Of a stretch of DNA of 64,000 bases, positions 11,547-22,830 are shown piece after piece; the stretch's first letter is position 1; every line of letters begins with the position of its first letter. The position numbers and the translations under genes were made by a program. Below the pieces are notes generated by a model. That model was given only the letters and a program-made list of their open reading frames with translations. It did not search any database and was not told where the DNA came from. This DNA comes from Lycorma delicatula (taxonomy: Eukaryota; Arthropoda; Insecta; Hemiptera; Fulgoridae), in contig NC_134465.1 of NCBI RefSeq assembly GCF_047948215.1, forward strand, positions 44,936,446 to 45,000,445, in the 5' to 3' direction.

Positions 11547-12485
11547 GAAGAACTGAAGAACATAAGAAGCCGTAATAAGAAAGGGAGTCCGACAAGGATG
11601 TTCCCTAATCCCGTTACTTTTTAATCTTTACATGGAACTAGCAGTTAATGATGTTAAAGAACAATTTAGATTCGGAGTAACAGTACAATGTGAAAAGATA
11701 AAGATGCTACGATTTGCTGATGATATAGTAATTCTAGCCGAGAGTAAAAAAGATTTAGAAGAAACAATGAATGGCATAGATGAAGTCCGACGCAAGAACT
11801 GTCGCATGAAAATAAACAAGAATAAAACAAAAGTAATGAAATGTATTAGAAATAACAAAGATTGACCACTGAATGTGCAAATATCAGGAGAAAAGATTAT
11901 GGAGGTAGAAGAATTTTGTTATTTGGGAAGTAGAATTACTAAAGATGGACGAAGCAGGAGCGATATAAAATGCCGAATAGCACAAGTGAAACGAGTCTTC
12001 AATCAGAAATATAATTTGTTTACATCAAATATTAATTTAAATGTCAGGAAAAGATTGTTTGGAGTATCGCTTTATATGGAAGTGAAACTTGGAGGATCGG
12101 AGTATCTGAGAAGAAAAGATTAGAAGCTGTTGAAATACAGTGCTATAGGAGAATGTTAAAAATCAGATGGGTGGATAAAGTGACAAATGAAGAGGTATTG
12201 CGGCAAATAGATGAAGAAAGAAGCATTTGGAAAAATATAGCTAAACGAAGAGACAGACTTATAGGCCACTTATTAAGGCATCCTTGAATCGCTTTATTAT
12301 TGGAGGGACAGGTAGAAGGAAAAAATTGTGTGTGCAAGCAACGTTTGGAATATTTAAAACAAATTGTTAGAGATGTAGGATGTAGGGGGTATACCGAAAT
12401 GAAACGACTAGCACTAGATAGGGAATCTTGGAGAGCTGCATCAAACCAGTCAAATGACTGAAGACAAAAAAAAAAGAAAAAAAAA
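11547..12485 (+). mobile_element. 5'-truncated LINE (RT C-terminal half) with TSD
   Basis: Starts in the reverse-transcriptase region: KGVRQGC, then MLRFADDIVILAES (catalytic FADD), KINKNKTKVM and VEEFCYLGSRITKDG. It ends with RESWRAASNQSND, a stop and an A-rich tail. The repeat gtttccttt at 11538-11546 and 12486-12494 is a probable TSD, which marks a typical 5'-truncated insertion. Stops at 11863 and 12121 and a frame change near 12090 inactivate it. Other pieces of the same family lie at 22831, 38840 (minus) and 62464. The clade, RTE-like or another APE-endonuclease LINE, was not resolved. Confidence 0.88.
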
Positions 12486-12494
12486 GTTTCCTTT

Positions 12495-13674
12495 AATCAA
12501 AAGTCATAAAACTTTTACAGTTTCATATATTAAACCTTTCGGCTACATTTAACGAAATAAAAATATTAAAATTTATTCAGTCATTTATAAAGCTTTTGTT
12601 TAACTGATATTTTAATAAATAATAAAAAAAGAAGTAGTTTATATTTGTGTAATTTAAACAGCTTCTTAGTATGAAAATTAAAAAGAGATCTTAAATTGAT
12701 TATTAATATCACTATTAATGACGGAGTTAATTCGTTGGGGTTTAATCGACGGTACTTATCATTAATGATAGATGGCTTAAGATTGGGGAAAATCAATCTT
12801 CGTACGTAATTAATGAATTCTTATCCTACTACAATGAGGGGGTTTAATTCTGTATTAAAAATTATCTATTTCTATAGACTAGCTACATTAAAACGGATTA
12901 AAAAAAAATTGGGTTTTCTATTTATTTTTTATGACTTTTAATGTATTATTATTATTATTTTTTTTACAAGGTGCATCGATTTCGATAATTCTTTTTTGTA
13001 GTGGGATTTTCTGTGGTGGTACCGTATTATTTTCCAGATAATTGAAGTGGAAAATTAAAAATAATTTTTAAGCGAAAAATTGTATTCTACATTTAGATAT
13101 TTTGTGGGTTTTTCTATGTATAGAATATATACATAGATTTTAAAGTTAATATTTATATTTAACATTACTTAATATTTTAACGTTATAATATAATGATATA
13201 CTCCGGCAGATATTTGTATTTTTTTGTAAAAATTGGTTGGAAAATCTCAAAATCAACTAATTGTAAAGTAATAAATTCAAAACCAATTAGCAAAAATTCA
13301 TTTGATATTTTCTTTTTTAATTTTAAATGTAAAAAAAAAAAAAAATCAAGTATTTTTAAATTTTAGATCGCTTTAAACGCATGTTCGTAGGTTTTCTAAA
13401 TTAAAATTAAAAATAATACGCAATTTTTTTTCCTTTTATATATTTCAAATTTTTATATATTTTTAAAATAATAAAAAAATATATATTCTTTTAATTATTT
13501 TTAAATTCTAACGTTGTGAAATGAACGCTTGAAGGTTAATAATTATTATTATTTTAATATTAATAGTTAATTTTTGTTTTACATTGAATTTGAATAATTC
13601 CTTAAATTTAATTAATACGTATATTATTTGAAATTAAACATATTTATTGTTAAATAAATTTTATAGATTTAAAA
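12495..13674. other. AT-rich DNA without recognised genes
   Basis: Long AT-rich stretch with A/T runs. No motif was recognised in either strand. Confidence 0.55.
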
Positions 13675-13780
13675 TTGGGAATTGGTAGCGTATGAAAAGA
13701 TGCCATGTCTTCGAACCCGGGATTTCCGCATGGAAATACCGAGACGCTACCTACTCAGCCTCAGAGGTCGGTTAATTTTT
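13675..13780 (-). mobile_element. SINE family 2 copy without its tail
   Basis: The minus strand reads gtagcgtctcggtatttcc, then atcccgggttcgaa and tggcatcttttcatacgc, matching the head and middle of family 2. The distal tail is absent. The duplicate gtagcg at both ends comes from the element itself. Confidence 0.65.
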
Positions 13781-15054
13781 TTTTATATTAACGTTATACA
13801 TTATTAAAATTATTTTATTAAAACCTTAAATGTAGTAAATTGATCGGTTGTTCTATGTGTAATTCCATTGAAATGAGTTTAATTTTATGTAAATTTATGT
13901 AACAAATTAAACTAAAACCGTTTTATTAGTAATTTAAATTTAAATTGATATTTAAATAAATGAATTAAAAAAAAATTGAGCAACAATTTTTTTTTTTATG
14001 TAGTTAAAGAAAACGATTTCTTTAATTAATTTTGTTTTATAAAATTTATTTTTTTTAAACTAATTTTTTCATATTAGGGATGAAAAAATAAATAATTTTT
14101 TTATAAATTATTGATTGGTATTTGGAAAGAAGACATACGATGTAAATGAAAAATCCCGCCAAATTATATTTTTAGTAATTATAAAAAATAATCTTATGGA
14201 TAAAAATGAGCGTAAAAAGAAATCTTTAAAAATAAATTAAATATAACTATTATTATAATTTTCATTTAATACCTTTAAAAAATTTAAGTACGATGAAAAG
14301 ACGCAGTGATAATGTTGAAAAATACCGCTGATGTTTAAGTTGATTAACGTCTTCGTCGTTTGTCTTTCTCTTTTTTTCTTAATTAAAAAAAAAAGAACAC
14401 AGAATAAAGACGCGTTATAAAAAGAAGTGATAATGAACAATTACTGCAAGCCAGATGTATCGACGGTAATGTGTACATACGATACGTTACGAAACGAGCA
14501 CGACGCCGCCTCGGTGTCGACTGAAGAGGTTTAATGACAGTAATCGCGTATAGTATATCGCTCGGGTCGCTAGTTTTGCTAAGACACCAAACCGCTCTGG
14601 TGGTAATTTGTATAAATTATTTATGTACTCTATTGCATATTATCTTATATGTTGTTTGTTGTTCCTCTTTGCATGCTAGACGACTCGACTAGTTTATTCC
14701 TAATAATAATAATAATATTATATAGGAGGGGGAGAAATCATATTAATCTATTATATTATTATTTCATTAAAAAAAACTGATTCTATCCGTCTGTCTCTAC
14801 GTACTAATTTAAGAATCAGTAGGAAAAAATATTACATTTGATTTTATTACACTCGGCGTATTTTTCTCTTGTTAATTTTAATAGATTTATAATTAATTAA
14901 TAGACGATAAAAAAATAAATTATCTACCGAAAAACTATAAAGTATAATTCAATTTTTTACCGTATTTAAAATTTTAGTTTACTTTTAACCCTCCGTCAGA
15001 AAAAAAAAACACCGGATTATTCATACATCTGTCAAAGATAGTATAAAATCTATA
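13781..15054. other. AT-rich spacer with a GC-rich patch
   Basis: Position 14440-14610 is GC- and CpG-richer (cgagcacgacgccgcctcgg and flanks) than its surroundings. No splice-bounded frame or protein motif was recognised. It could be a promoter or non-coding exon of a host gene, but nothing shows this. Confidence 0.35.
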
Positions 15055-15180
15055 TCTACACTATTATATAAAGATTAAAAATTTTTTTGTTTTTCGGGAT
15101 AAACAAAAAACAAAACTCCATCAATCGCAACCAAATTTTTACCCGTGTTTCTTGGCATAACTGAGATGGTTTGTTAGATA
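15055..15180 (+). repeat. Dispersed repeat, matches 19055-19169
   Basis: The order ctatattataaagatt, gggataaacaaaaaac, ccatcaatcgc, aaatttttacccg and ttcttggc recurs at 19055-19169. That copy was later interrupted by a SINE. Non-coding, class unknown. Confidence 0.5.
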
Positions 15181-15399
15181 CAATAAATCTCGAAAATTCT
15201 CGAAGAATCGGCCGATCGATTGCTTTAAAATTTGAAGGATACATTTGTGTTATCCCAGGGAAGGTTTTTAAGCTATCGACCGAGGTCCTAGATCCATGGA
15301 AGGTTAAGGTATTAAAAATATTCATTATTTCATGGCCCCCAAGGAAGATGAAGTCGTAATTAAAGATATTAAATAAGGAAAAATGTATTAATCTTTTTA

Positions 15400-15774
15400 T
15401 TTTCATTATTATAATTCTGCCTCCACGGCAAAGAAACAAGTTATGAATTTTTCTTCGTCAAAGTTGTGTTTACTTTAGTTACCTCACGTACTATTATTGT
15501 GTCTTTTATAATTTAATTTCTTTTCAGGTTTCTATAAAGCCTGAATACTTTCATTGTTATTTATCAGTATTACTATCACAATCATGAGGATAACGAACAG
15601 TGCGGGGTCCAGGGGATGGAACCGTCTGGGTAGACGGGAGTGGTGACCGAATCGAGCTCTGTGGCCCTGTGGTAGGCGTTGTGGCGGTGGAAGGCTCCAA
15701 GAAGCCCCTGAGTTGACTCTGGAATTCGCCTGAGCCGACCTGAACGCTAAGAGTTCTGGCTAGTCGAACCGGCT
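15400..15774 (-). repeat. Unclassified dispersed repeat U1, copy B
   Basis: Minus-strand copy of the repeat at 5615-5985. It shares the GC-rich front (gccggttcgactagcc), the cgcactgttcgttatcc block, the caggttt hairpin and the distal gaaaaattcataac block. The homology spans at least 370 bp. No coding frame. Confidence 0.65.
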
Positions 15775-16117
15775 ATTTACTGTATAAAACAGATTATCTT
15801 AAAATAAAGGAAAACTCAAAGATTTAAAAAAAAAAGACATTTCACATTGATGTATGCATCTTTGTAAATGCGACAAATATTAAGAAGTTATTGTATATGC
15901 GTGTTAGTATGTCACGGTCAATTATTATTACATGGTGATAATACAATTTCGAACTTGAACAAAATAAATAGGTGGTATGGAGATAATAAAATCAGTATAT
16001 TTTGCTATGTAAAGGGTTTTTAAAATTGAGTTAAAAAAAATTTCTGGTAGCGGCGTTGATTTAAAAAAAAAAAAAATTCAAGCTTTAAGTGGTTGCATTA
16101 GTTGATAACAAATTATC
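15775..16117. other. AT-rich spacer
   Basis: No recognisable feature was seen. Confidence 0.5.
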
Positions 16118-16310
16118 ATGGAACGCTACAGATCTCAACAACGTTTACAAGTCATTTATATCCGAAATATGGAATCTGTTACAGTTACGTATTATACGCT
16201 TCGCGATATTTATGGCATTTTAGCTTCATATTCGGTCAAGTAAGCGCACAATTCATCGATTGGTTAAACAATTCGAAGAGAATTTTCTGTACTTCATGTT
16301 GAAATGTCCG
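16118..16310 (+). pseudogene. Tc1/mariner transposase N-terminal fragment
   Basis: Begins MERYRSQQRLQVIYIRNMES, then a frame change, then RTIHRLVKQFEENF. This is the pattern of the first helix-turn-helix of Tc1/mariner transposases in the DD41D-like group, comparable to the start of the element at 58252. No TIR or catalytic region is present. The fragment is directly followed by R1-type sequence. Confidence 0.6.
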
Positions 16311-16319
16311 GAACTTCTT

Positions 16320-16625
16320 GTTCGCTCGGTTGGGGTGAGTGCGGGAGTTGTCAAACGAATTTTTAATAAATTGTTGTTTGGTTCCAATACTTCCCTGTGT
16401 ATTGGAAGAAGGGTATTGTAAAATAGTTGTTTAAAGGTAGTGACAAGGATCCTGCTGTTACTTCTTCGTATAGGTTCTTGACGTTGCTTCCGGTTATTGG
16501 TAAGGTCTTTGAGAAAGTTCTGTATCAACGTATAAATGAGAGGTTAACCTTGCAAAGATTATTGATGGAGAATCTGTACGGGTTACGTCCCGGAAAGGGT
16601 AATGAGGACGACCATTGAGACGAAA
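16320..16625 (+). pseudogene. R1-clade reverse transcriptase, finger-domain fragment
   Basis: A frame reads GSDKDPAVTSSYRFLTLL, then VIGKVFEKVLYQRI and LYGLRPGKGNED. This corresponds to the conserved SYRP..LL...GK..E and FGFR.G..T.D boxes at the start of non-LTR reverse transcriptases. Upstream stops and the missing palm domain show it is a fragment. A mariner begins 20 bp downstream. Confidence 0.8.
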
Positions 16626-16645
16626 TATGTCCTGTAATAAATATA

Positions 16646-17961
16646 CGAGGTGCGACAATAAAGTAATGAGACTGACTTTTCTTTGCAAGATGTGGCAACC
16701 CTGCAGCTTGCCTAGGCACACCATCTTTAGCCTTGGTCTACAAGCTTCTTCTAGTCCAAGCGGCACATTGATGCAACTGCTCAGTCGTGAGTTGTGCTGT
16801 AATAAGTGAACACGTGTTTGCGTCTCTCGTCACAGAAATGAAACCGCAAAATATTGCGCAACGGTATGCCATTTCTTTTTGTGTTAAATCGGGTGTAAAC
16901 GCGACGACAACATACGGTAAGCTTCAGAAGGCTTTTGGAGAGGAGGTTATGTCAAGAGCTCAAGTTTTTCGGTGGCATAAAATTTTTAGTGAAGGCAGAA
17001 CGAATGTTGAAGATGAAGACCGCAGTGGACGACCATCAACCTCACGGACAGATGTCAACTTGACCAGGGTGCGTGAAATCGTACGATCTGATCGAAGATT
17101 ATCCGTGAAAATGATCGCAGAAGAACTCCACATCGATCGAGAAACGGTTCGTCTAATATTAACTGAAGATCTTGGTACGAGAAAGATTTGTGCAAAAATG
17201 GTCCCCAAAAATCTCACACAACAACAGCGTGAAACATGGAAAAATGTGGCAGCCGATCTGTTAGAGCAAACGGAAATCAATCCAGATTTGTTGAGCAGTG
17301 TTATCACCGGTGATGAAGGTTGATTTTTTCAATACGATCCAGAGACAAAACGCCAAAGTTCGCAATGGTGCTCAAAAGGATCACCCAGATCAAAAAAAGC
17401 TCGCATGTCAAAGTCAAAAGTGAAATGCATGCTTGTGTGCTTCTTCGATTTTAAGGGAATTGTTCATAAAGAGCGGGTGCCTCCTGGACAAACAGTTAAC
17501 CGATATTTCTACAAAGAAATTTTAGTAAGACTTTGTAAACGAGTTCTTCGTGTCCGTGCCAACATCGATGATAATTGGATTCTGCATCATGATAACGGGC
17601 CATCCCATACTGCTCTATCAGTACAGCAGTTTGTAACCTCAAAACAAATTTCAGTACTACCACAGCCACCTTATTCACCAGATATCGCTCCGTGCGACTT
17701 TTTTCTATTTCCAAGAGTCAAAATGGCGGTGAAGGGACACCATTTTCAAGCAACACAAGATGTCCAAAAAGCTGTGACGAGGGACACAAACACGTGTTCA
17801 CCTATTACAGCACAACTCACGACTGAGCAGTTGCATCAATGTGCCGCTTGGACTAGAAGTAGCTTATAGACCAAGGTCAAAGATTTTGTGCCTAGGCAAG
17901 CTGCAGGGTTGCCACATCTTGCAAAGAAAAATCAGTCTCATTACTTTATTGTCGCACCTTC
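16646..17961 (+). mobile_element. Mariner copy 1 with two left ends
   Basis: A TA dinucleotide precedes the left terminus cgaggtgcgacaataaag. The right end, 17774-17961, is not the normal mariner right end seen in the copies at 27761 and 42917. It is a near-identical inverted copy of the left ~185 bp. The join occurs in the 3' part of the transposase gene at a short shared stretch (tgacgag). The element is therefore a long-inverted-repeat mariner in which both termini are of left type, flanked by TA at 17962-17963. The transposase C-terminus is lost. Confidence 0.85.
16838..17775 (+). pseudogene. Mariner transposase, interrupted (DD34D)
   Basis: The likely start is [12 protein letters not shown]. 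The paired helix-turn-helix domain comes first, with [12 protein letters not shown] and [13 protein letters not shown]. The first catalytic Asp is in VITGDEG. It is followed at once by TGA (17321-17323) where copy 3 has TGG (Trp). The frame then continues with HHDNGPSHTA and YSPDIAPCDFFLF, giving the DD34D spacing. The natural C-terminus (KG..F to YFEGD) is replaced by antisense left-end sequence. No functional enzyme is expected. Confidence 0.85.
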
Positions 17962-17963
17962 TA

Positions 17964-18783
17964 CGTGATTAATCGCTTTAATGATGATTTCTTCGCGAGG
18001 GAAGACGTATAAAAATTTAGTAAATCCAGTGATTTTGTATTTTTGTGAGTTTAAAATCATTGTAGTCTGGATTAAATTTTATGCCTGTTCTCTAAAATAT
18101 AGAGGCAGTAGAGGTTCACTCTTACAACTTATACTATTCACCACCGAAAATAGTCTAAAGAATGAGAATAATTTTCAAAATTTCTAACGAGGATGGAAAT
18201 AGGTTTTAAGCTTCATTGAAAACCCTATAAAGTTGCGGCAATATCTTTGCCAGATATACTCTTATTTTAATAGAAAAATTTAATTAAAAAATATGTAATT
18301 AATATTGAAATCGGTTCAAAGAATAGTAATAGTAATAAGCCAAATTTTATTTCTAATGAATAGTATATATTTTAAGGCGATCCCCGGCTCGCTTGTTTAT
18401 TTGTGGAAATAGTTCAACGTATTTTTTATAGCGTGTATGGTCACTAATTTTGTGTTATTGTACTTAAACAACTGAATTTTTATTGGCGATATTACGTTGT
18501 GAATTGATGTGGAATGTTTTCTAAATTTGTATGCTAGCCACATATTTTTCTTTTCACAATGAGTTTAGTTTACATTAAAATCGTTTTGTATAAAACGTAA
18601 CAATTCCTTTCAATAAAAAAAACATTCTTTGTTAGAGTTTTACTCGATTACATTAAATTCATATATTTTTAGGTTAATACGCGTACATTTAGGTTTGTAA
18701 TTGTACCTGTATCTCAAGAACGGCTGTACCGATTTTCACGTACAGGTATTATTAAATTAAGCTAGTGATTAACGGATATTTTA
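17964..18783. other. AT-rich spacer
   Basis: No recognisable motif was seen. It does not obviously continue the R1 fragment found upstream of the mariner. Confidence 0.45.
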
Positions 18784-18907
18784 ATTAACCACACATTTCA
18801 GGATCGGTCGACTTGAAACTGTACAAGACTACATTTCATTTACATTTATACATATCATCCTCTGAAGTAATATCTTACGGTGGTTCCGGAAGCTAAACAG
18901 AAAAAGA
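18784..18907 (+). mobile_element. SINE 3'-domain fragment, intermediate between families
   Basis: Starts within accacacatttcagg and ends in gaagctaaacagaaaaag. The body matches family 1. The block tctgaagtaatatcttacgg resembles the family 2 tail. The tRNA-like head is missing. Confidence 0.7.
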
Positions 18908-19054
18908 GCAGAGTGATTAGTAAATATGTGAACAATTTTAAGGAAACAAATGGAGGCGCACTTAAGTCGGATACAAAACATTAAGTTAACTGAATGAAAC
19001 CTATCATTCCGGTTACTGAGTAAAAGTGTTTAACTAACGGATTTCAAAAATCTA

Positions 19055-19169
19055 TACTATTGTATAAAGAGGAAGAAGGTTTTTTTTTGTTAAGGATAAA
19101 CAAAAAACTACCCGATCTATCGCTACTAAATTTTTATCCACGGTTCTTGACGTGACTAAGAAGGTTTCT
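19055..19169 (+). repeat. Dispersed repeat, second copy
   Basis: Matches 15055-15180. It is followed by the ggatataactatatcc target used by the next SINE. Non-coding. Confidence 0.5.
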
Positions 19170-19185
19170 GGATATAACTATATCC

Positions 19186-19471
19186 ACCCACCGGGTTGGT
19201 CTAGTGGTTAACGCGTCTTCCCAAATCAGCTGATTTGGAAGTCGAGAGTTACAGCGTTCAAGTCCTAGTAAAGCCTGATATTTTTACATGGATTTGAATA
19301 CTAGATCGTGGATACCGGTGTTCTTTGGTGGTTGGGTTTCAATTAACCACACATTTCAGGAGTGGTCGAACTAAGAATGTACAAGACTAACACTTCATTT
19401 ACACTCATACATATCATCCTCTGAAGAATTATCTAAACGGTAGTTACCGGAGGTTAAACAGGAAAAAGAAA
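19186..19471 (+). mobile_element. tRNA-derived SINE, family 1, with perfect 16 bp TSD
   Basis: Complete copy: A box tggtctagtgg, B box gttcaagtcc, body with gatttgaatactagatcg, and tail gaggttaaacaggaaaaag. The exact 16 bp repeat ggatataactatatcc flanks it at 19170-19185 and 19472-19487. The TSD shows retroposition by an L1-type endonuclease mechanism. Confidence 0.93.
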
Positions 19472-19556
19472 GGATATAACTATATCCAGTTTTTCATCTT
19501 TCGAGATGGAATCATCTCGAAAAATTTCTATAATATAAGATGGTAGTATATATATA

Positions 19557-19756
19557 CGAGGTGCGACAATATAGTAATGAGACTGATTTTTCTTTGCAAG
19601 ATGTGGCAACCCTGCAGCTTGCGTAAGCACACCATCTTTGACCTTGATCTATAAGCTAATTCTAGTCCAAGCGGCACATTGATGCAACTGCTCAGTTGTG
19701 AGTTGTGCTGTAATAAGTGAACACGTGTTTGTGTCTCTCGTCACAGAAATGAAACC
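19557..19756 (+). mobile_element. Solo left end of the mariner family
   Basis: Begins after TA with cgaggtgcgacaatatag. It runs through the 5' untranslated region to the transposase start (atgaaacc), where homology stops. It covers the same ~195 bp that is duplicated inverted in copy 1. No right end follows, so it is either a truncated copy or a solo terminal segment. Confidence 0.8.
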
Positions 19757-21013
19757 AATAAAAAATTACAATAAATAAGTTCAATAATAACAATAAAAAA
19801 AAATAATATTTTTTAATTCAGAAGTCATAACTGAATTAAATTTTTTTTGTATTTTTCATTTAAAAAAAAATGTGTATATGTAATTTAATAGGCGTACAGG
19901 GAAGTTATGTGGTATCCACGTCATCTTTTTTTATCTAACTTAAATAACTTTAAAAACCTATATTAAACTTTTTTTAATTTTATTTAATTTTTCATTTTTT
20001 TTCATTTATTTTGAGCTATTAATTTTATTTTTACCAATATTTAACATTTTTTGTAGTACCATATAATTTATGTACCAGAAAAATTCAGTGCAACCTCATT
20101 TGTCGATGAATCAGGGCGAAAAAGTTTGATAACCGCGTGACTAAATCTTTGTTTTTAAATAGATAGATAGACAATTTACAAACAGATCATTGGGTGATCA
20201 TTAATTATACAGATCACGTTATCCAAACGGTTTGTTTTTCAGCGGATAATATAAAGGAAAGAAATTTCAAGGAAAACTTGGAAAAGCTTAGTGAAAACGT
20301 GATCAGTAACAAAGTACATAATTATAAGAAAAAAATAAACAAATAGAATAATTAGTCGTAATTCATATTATTAAAAAAATATATATTTATTATTTTGTGT
20401 TATGCGTATATTGATGTAACTGCGAAGATAATAAAATCAGTAAACAAATTAATAGCAAATATAAAGGCATAAATCCTTAATATTTGGGTTACGCATTTAA
20501 ATGTGACTAAAAATAAATAAAAAAAGTGTGACTTTTATGTTTCCTGTTCAAGTGTTCCTGTTTTTTCGTTAATGAATTAATCCTAAATTTATAACATTTT
20601 TATTGTTAGTGTTCGAAGTTGTTATGCAATTAATTAAATTTATTATTTTTGTTGAAAATAGTGGTATGATTATTCAAATTTAGTTGTCAAAAATTGTTGC
20701 TTGGATGAAGGATTTTCATTTTTTTATGATTTAGAAAATCCATATGTAAATGATAAGTTTTTCTAAAAACTTATCATTTGTTGTAATAAAATTATAATTA
20801 CAATAATATAAAAATTTATTATTATTAGGATTATTCTTTTTAATGTAATTTTAATTATTTTTAAAAAATTATTTAATCTTTTGCTTGCAGGCCAATTGTT
20901 CTTATTTTGTATCAAAAAGGTTCATTTTCCTTATCACTGGATTGTGAAATGTAGAAAAGTTCATTACTACACCTACAAACTGTAAATAATAAATAACTCT
21001 TAGAATTGTAGTA
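19757..21013. other. AT-rich spacer with repeat Y and a perfect hairpin
   Basis: A repeat block at 19786-19925 (tgtatatgtaatttaatagg ... tatgtggtatcc) recurs at 25740-25918 and inverted at 39678-39850. A perfect 15 bp inverted repeat with a 2 nt loop lies at 20748-20779. No coding signal. Confidence 0.55.
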
Positions 21014-22337
21014 CAGAATGATTCAAAGAAACGGGAAATTTTAAAAATTAAATAACGTTAATGAAAAATTTTTTTTAGAAAATGAATTTTATTTCATGTA
21101 ATTGTACAAATGTTGCCATTTTAGGATACATACATTTTAGTTTATTTTGTAAAGATGACATCTTGCAGGTGACCTCCTCTTCTACGTAAACACTCACGAA
21201 GTCTCTTCGTTAAATTGTTCACGGTTTGACGTAACATCTCAACTGGAATTTCTGCAATTGCTTCTCGGATCTTTGCCTTCAGTTCTTCCGTTGTAGCAGG
21301 TCTACTGCGGAACACTTTGCTTTTAAGGTGACCCAACAAAAAGTAATCGCAGCCTGAGAGATCAGGCGATCTGGGAGGCCATCTAATGTCACCGTTTCGT
21401 GAAATGACACGTTATCCAAAACATCGGCGTACAGCTGCCATCGATATTCGTGCAGTATGTGACGTTGCTCCGTCTTGTTGAAACCAGGCTGTGTTGAAAC
21501 CAGGTGGAAATCTCTTTTGTTGTTCCACAACAAAGGTTTCAAGCACGGCTACGTAACGAGCCGACGTCACTGTAATCGCAAGACCGTTGTCATCCTCAAA
21601 AAAATAAGGGCCTATAACACCGTAAGATGACATAGCACACCACATGGTCACTTTCTGGCTGTGCGACGGACGCTGGTGTAGCTGCGTAGGATTTTCTTGT
21701 GCCCGGTATCTGAAATTTTGCTTGTTAACAAATCCACCGAGGTGGAAATGCGCTTCGTCTGACATCCACAGTTCGTGAACAAACTCTTCGTTATCTTCTG
21801 AAGCATTACATTACAGAATTTTGCTCGCACAATTGCATCGTTCGGTTTCAGTTCCTGGACGATCTGCAACTTGTACGGATGGTATTGCAAGTCCTTCGCT
21901 AACATTCTTCGAACACTTGAACTATGCAATTGTAAAGATGCTGAGAGACGACGGATTGACCGATGTGGACCTCGTGTGACAGCATCTTGTAAAGCTTGAA
22001 CATTCTGTGGTGTACGGACGGTTCGCTCACGGCCTGGAGATTTCTTTTTCATTGCCGAACCGTTTTCCTCAAAATTAGATGTCCGTGTTTTAATTGCATG
22101 TGCTGATGGAACACGGTCGTGACGTCCCAGATTAAAATGACGGCGAAATTCTCTACGCGCCCCCTCCACACTGTCATTGTTTTTGTAAAACGCTTTGATA
22201 GCAAATGCACGTTGCGCACCACTCCAAGGATCCATGACAGGTTAGGTTAGAGAGGCTGGCGCCACTTATCAAGTGGTAGCAATCGCCCACGGCTACCAAT
22301 ACAACTTTCAAAATTTCCCGTTTCTTTGAATCATCTG
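21014..22337 (-). mobile_element. Tc1/mariner DD41D element b
   Basis: Terminal inverted repeats cagaatgattcaaagaaacg (left) and cagatgattcaaagaaacg (right, complementary) are bounded by TA on both sides. The length of ~1.32 kb and a single transposase gene on the minus strand are standard for the superfamily. It sits immediately left of repeat family X copy 3, which it may have split. Confidence 0.9.
21142..22235 (-). pseudogene. DD41D transposase, frameshifted
   Basis: Starts MDPWSGAQRAFAIKAFYKNN and continues with the helix-turn-helix, then SIRRLSASLQLHSSSVRRML. After a shift near 21770-21800 it resumes at MSDEAHFH (first catalytic Asp). Later come WCAMSSYGVIGPYFF, QQDGATSHTA and PPRSPDLSGCDYFL. 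The last two Asp are 41 residues apart. A TAA follows the RRCFG segment. It ends GGHLQDVIFTK. It is inactive in this copy but only a few lesions from the family pattern. Confidence 0.88.
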
Positions 22338-22340
22338 TAT

Positions 22341-22680
22341 ATCTATCGCTACTGCGGAAACGTAGCTATAAAGGGAAGGTATACCCATCGGTCAAATTTT
22401 GGGTATCGGACTTTTGCAAATGTCGACGTTTCAAATTGCTATTAGTCCAAAAAATCACAAAAATGTTATAGAAATTTTCGAAACATGTGTAATTACGTAC
22501 GTACATGCGTGGTTTGTTTCTATTTTGTATTTTGATTTATATTTTTGGACTGGGTCGACAAATTCTTCGAAATTGGCTTCAAAAATCTCCATGTATGGGA
22601 CATTAAATTTTACGTATCAATGACATTAAATTTTAAACAAAATTAATAAAGGGGAAGTTTCCGCTATTTCCAATTTTTAA
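22341..22680 (+). repeat. Dispersed repeat family X, copy 3
   Basis: Has atctatcgctactgcgg, atcggtcaaattttgggtat, cttttgcaaatgtcgacg and fragments like gtacgtacatgcg. These match 55455-55800 and, more weakly, 10190-10690. Non-coding. Confidence 0.55.
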
Positions 22681-22830
22681 CTGCTTAGCTAGTCGTAAGA
22701 AATTGAGATATAGTACGATGAAAGTAGTTAAGTTATCTAAGGCTGCAAAGTTTTAATTCGATCAGTTTTACAGTCAGGGATATTCAACATCCCATCTAAT
22801 CAGTTTTATATTCACATGTGAAAAAAATGT

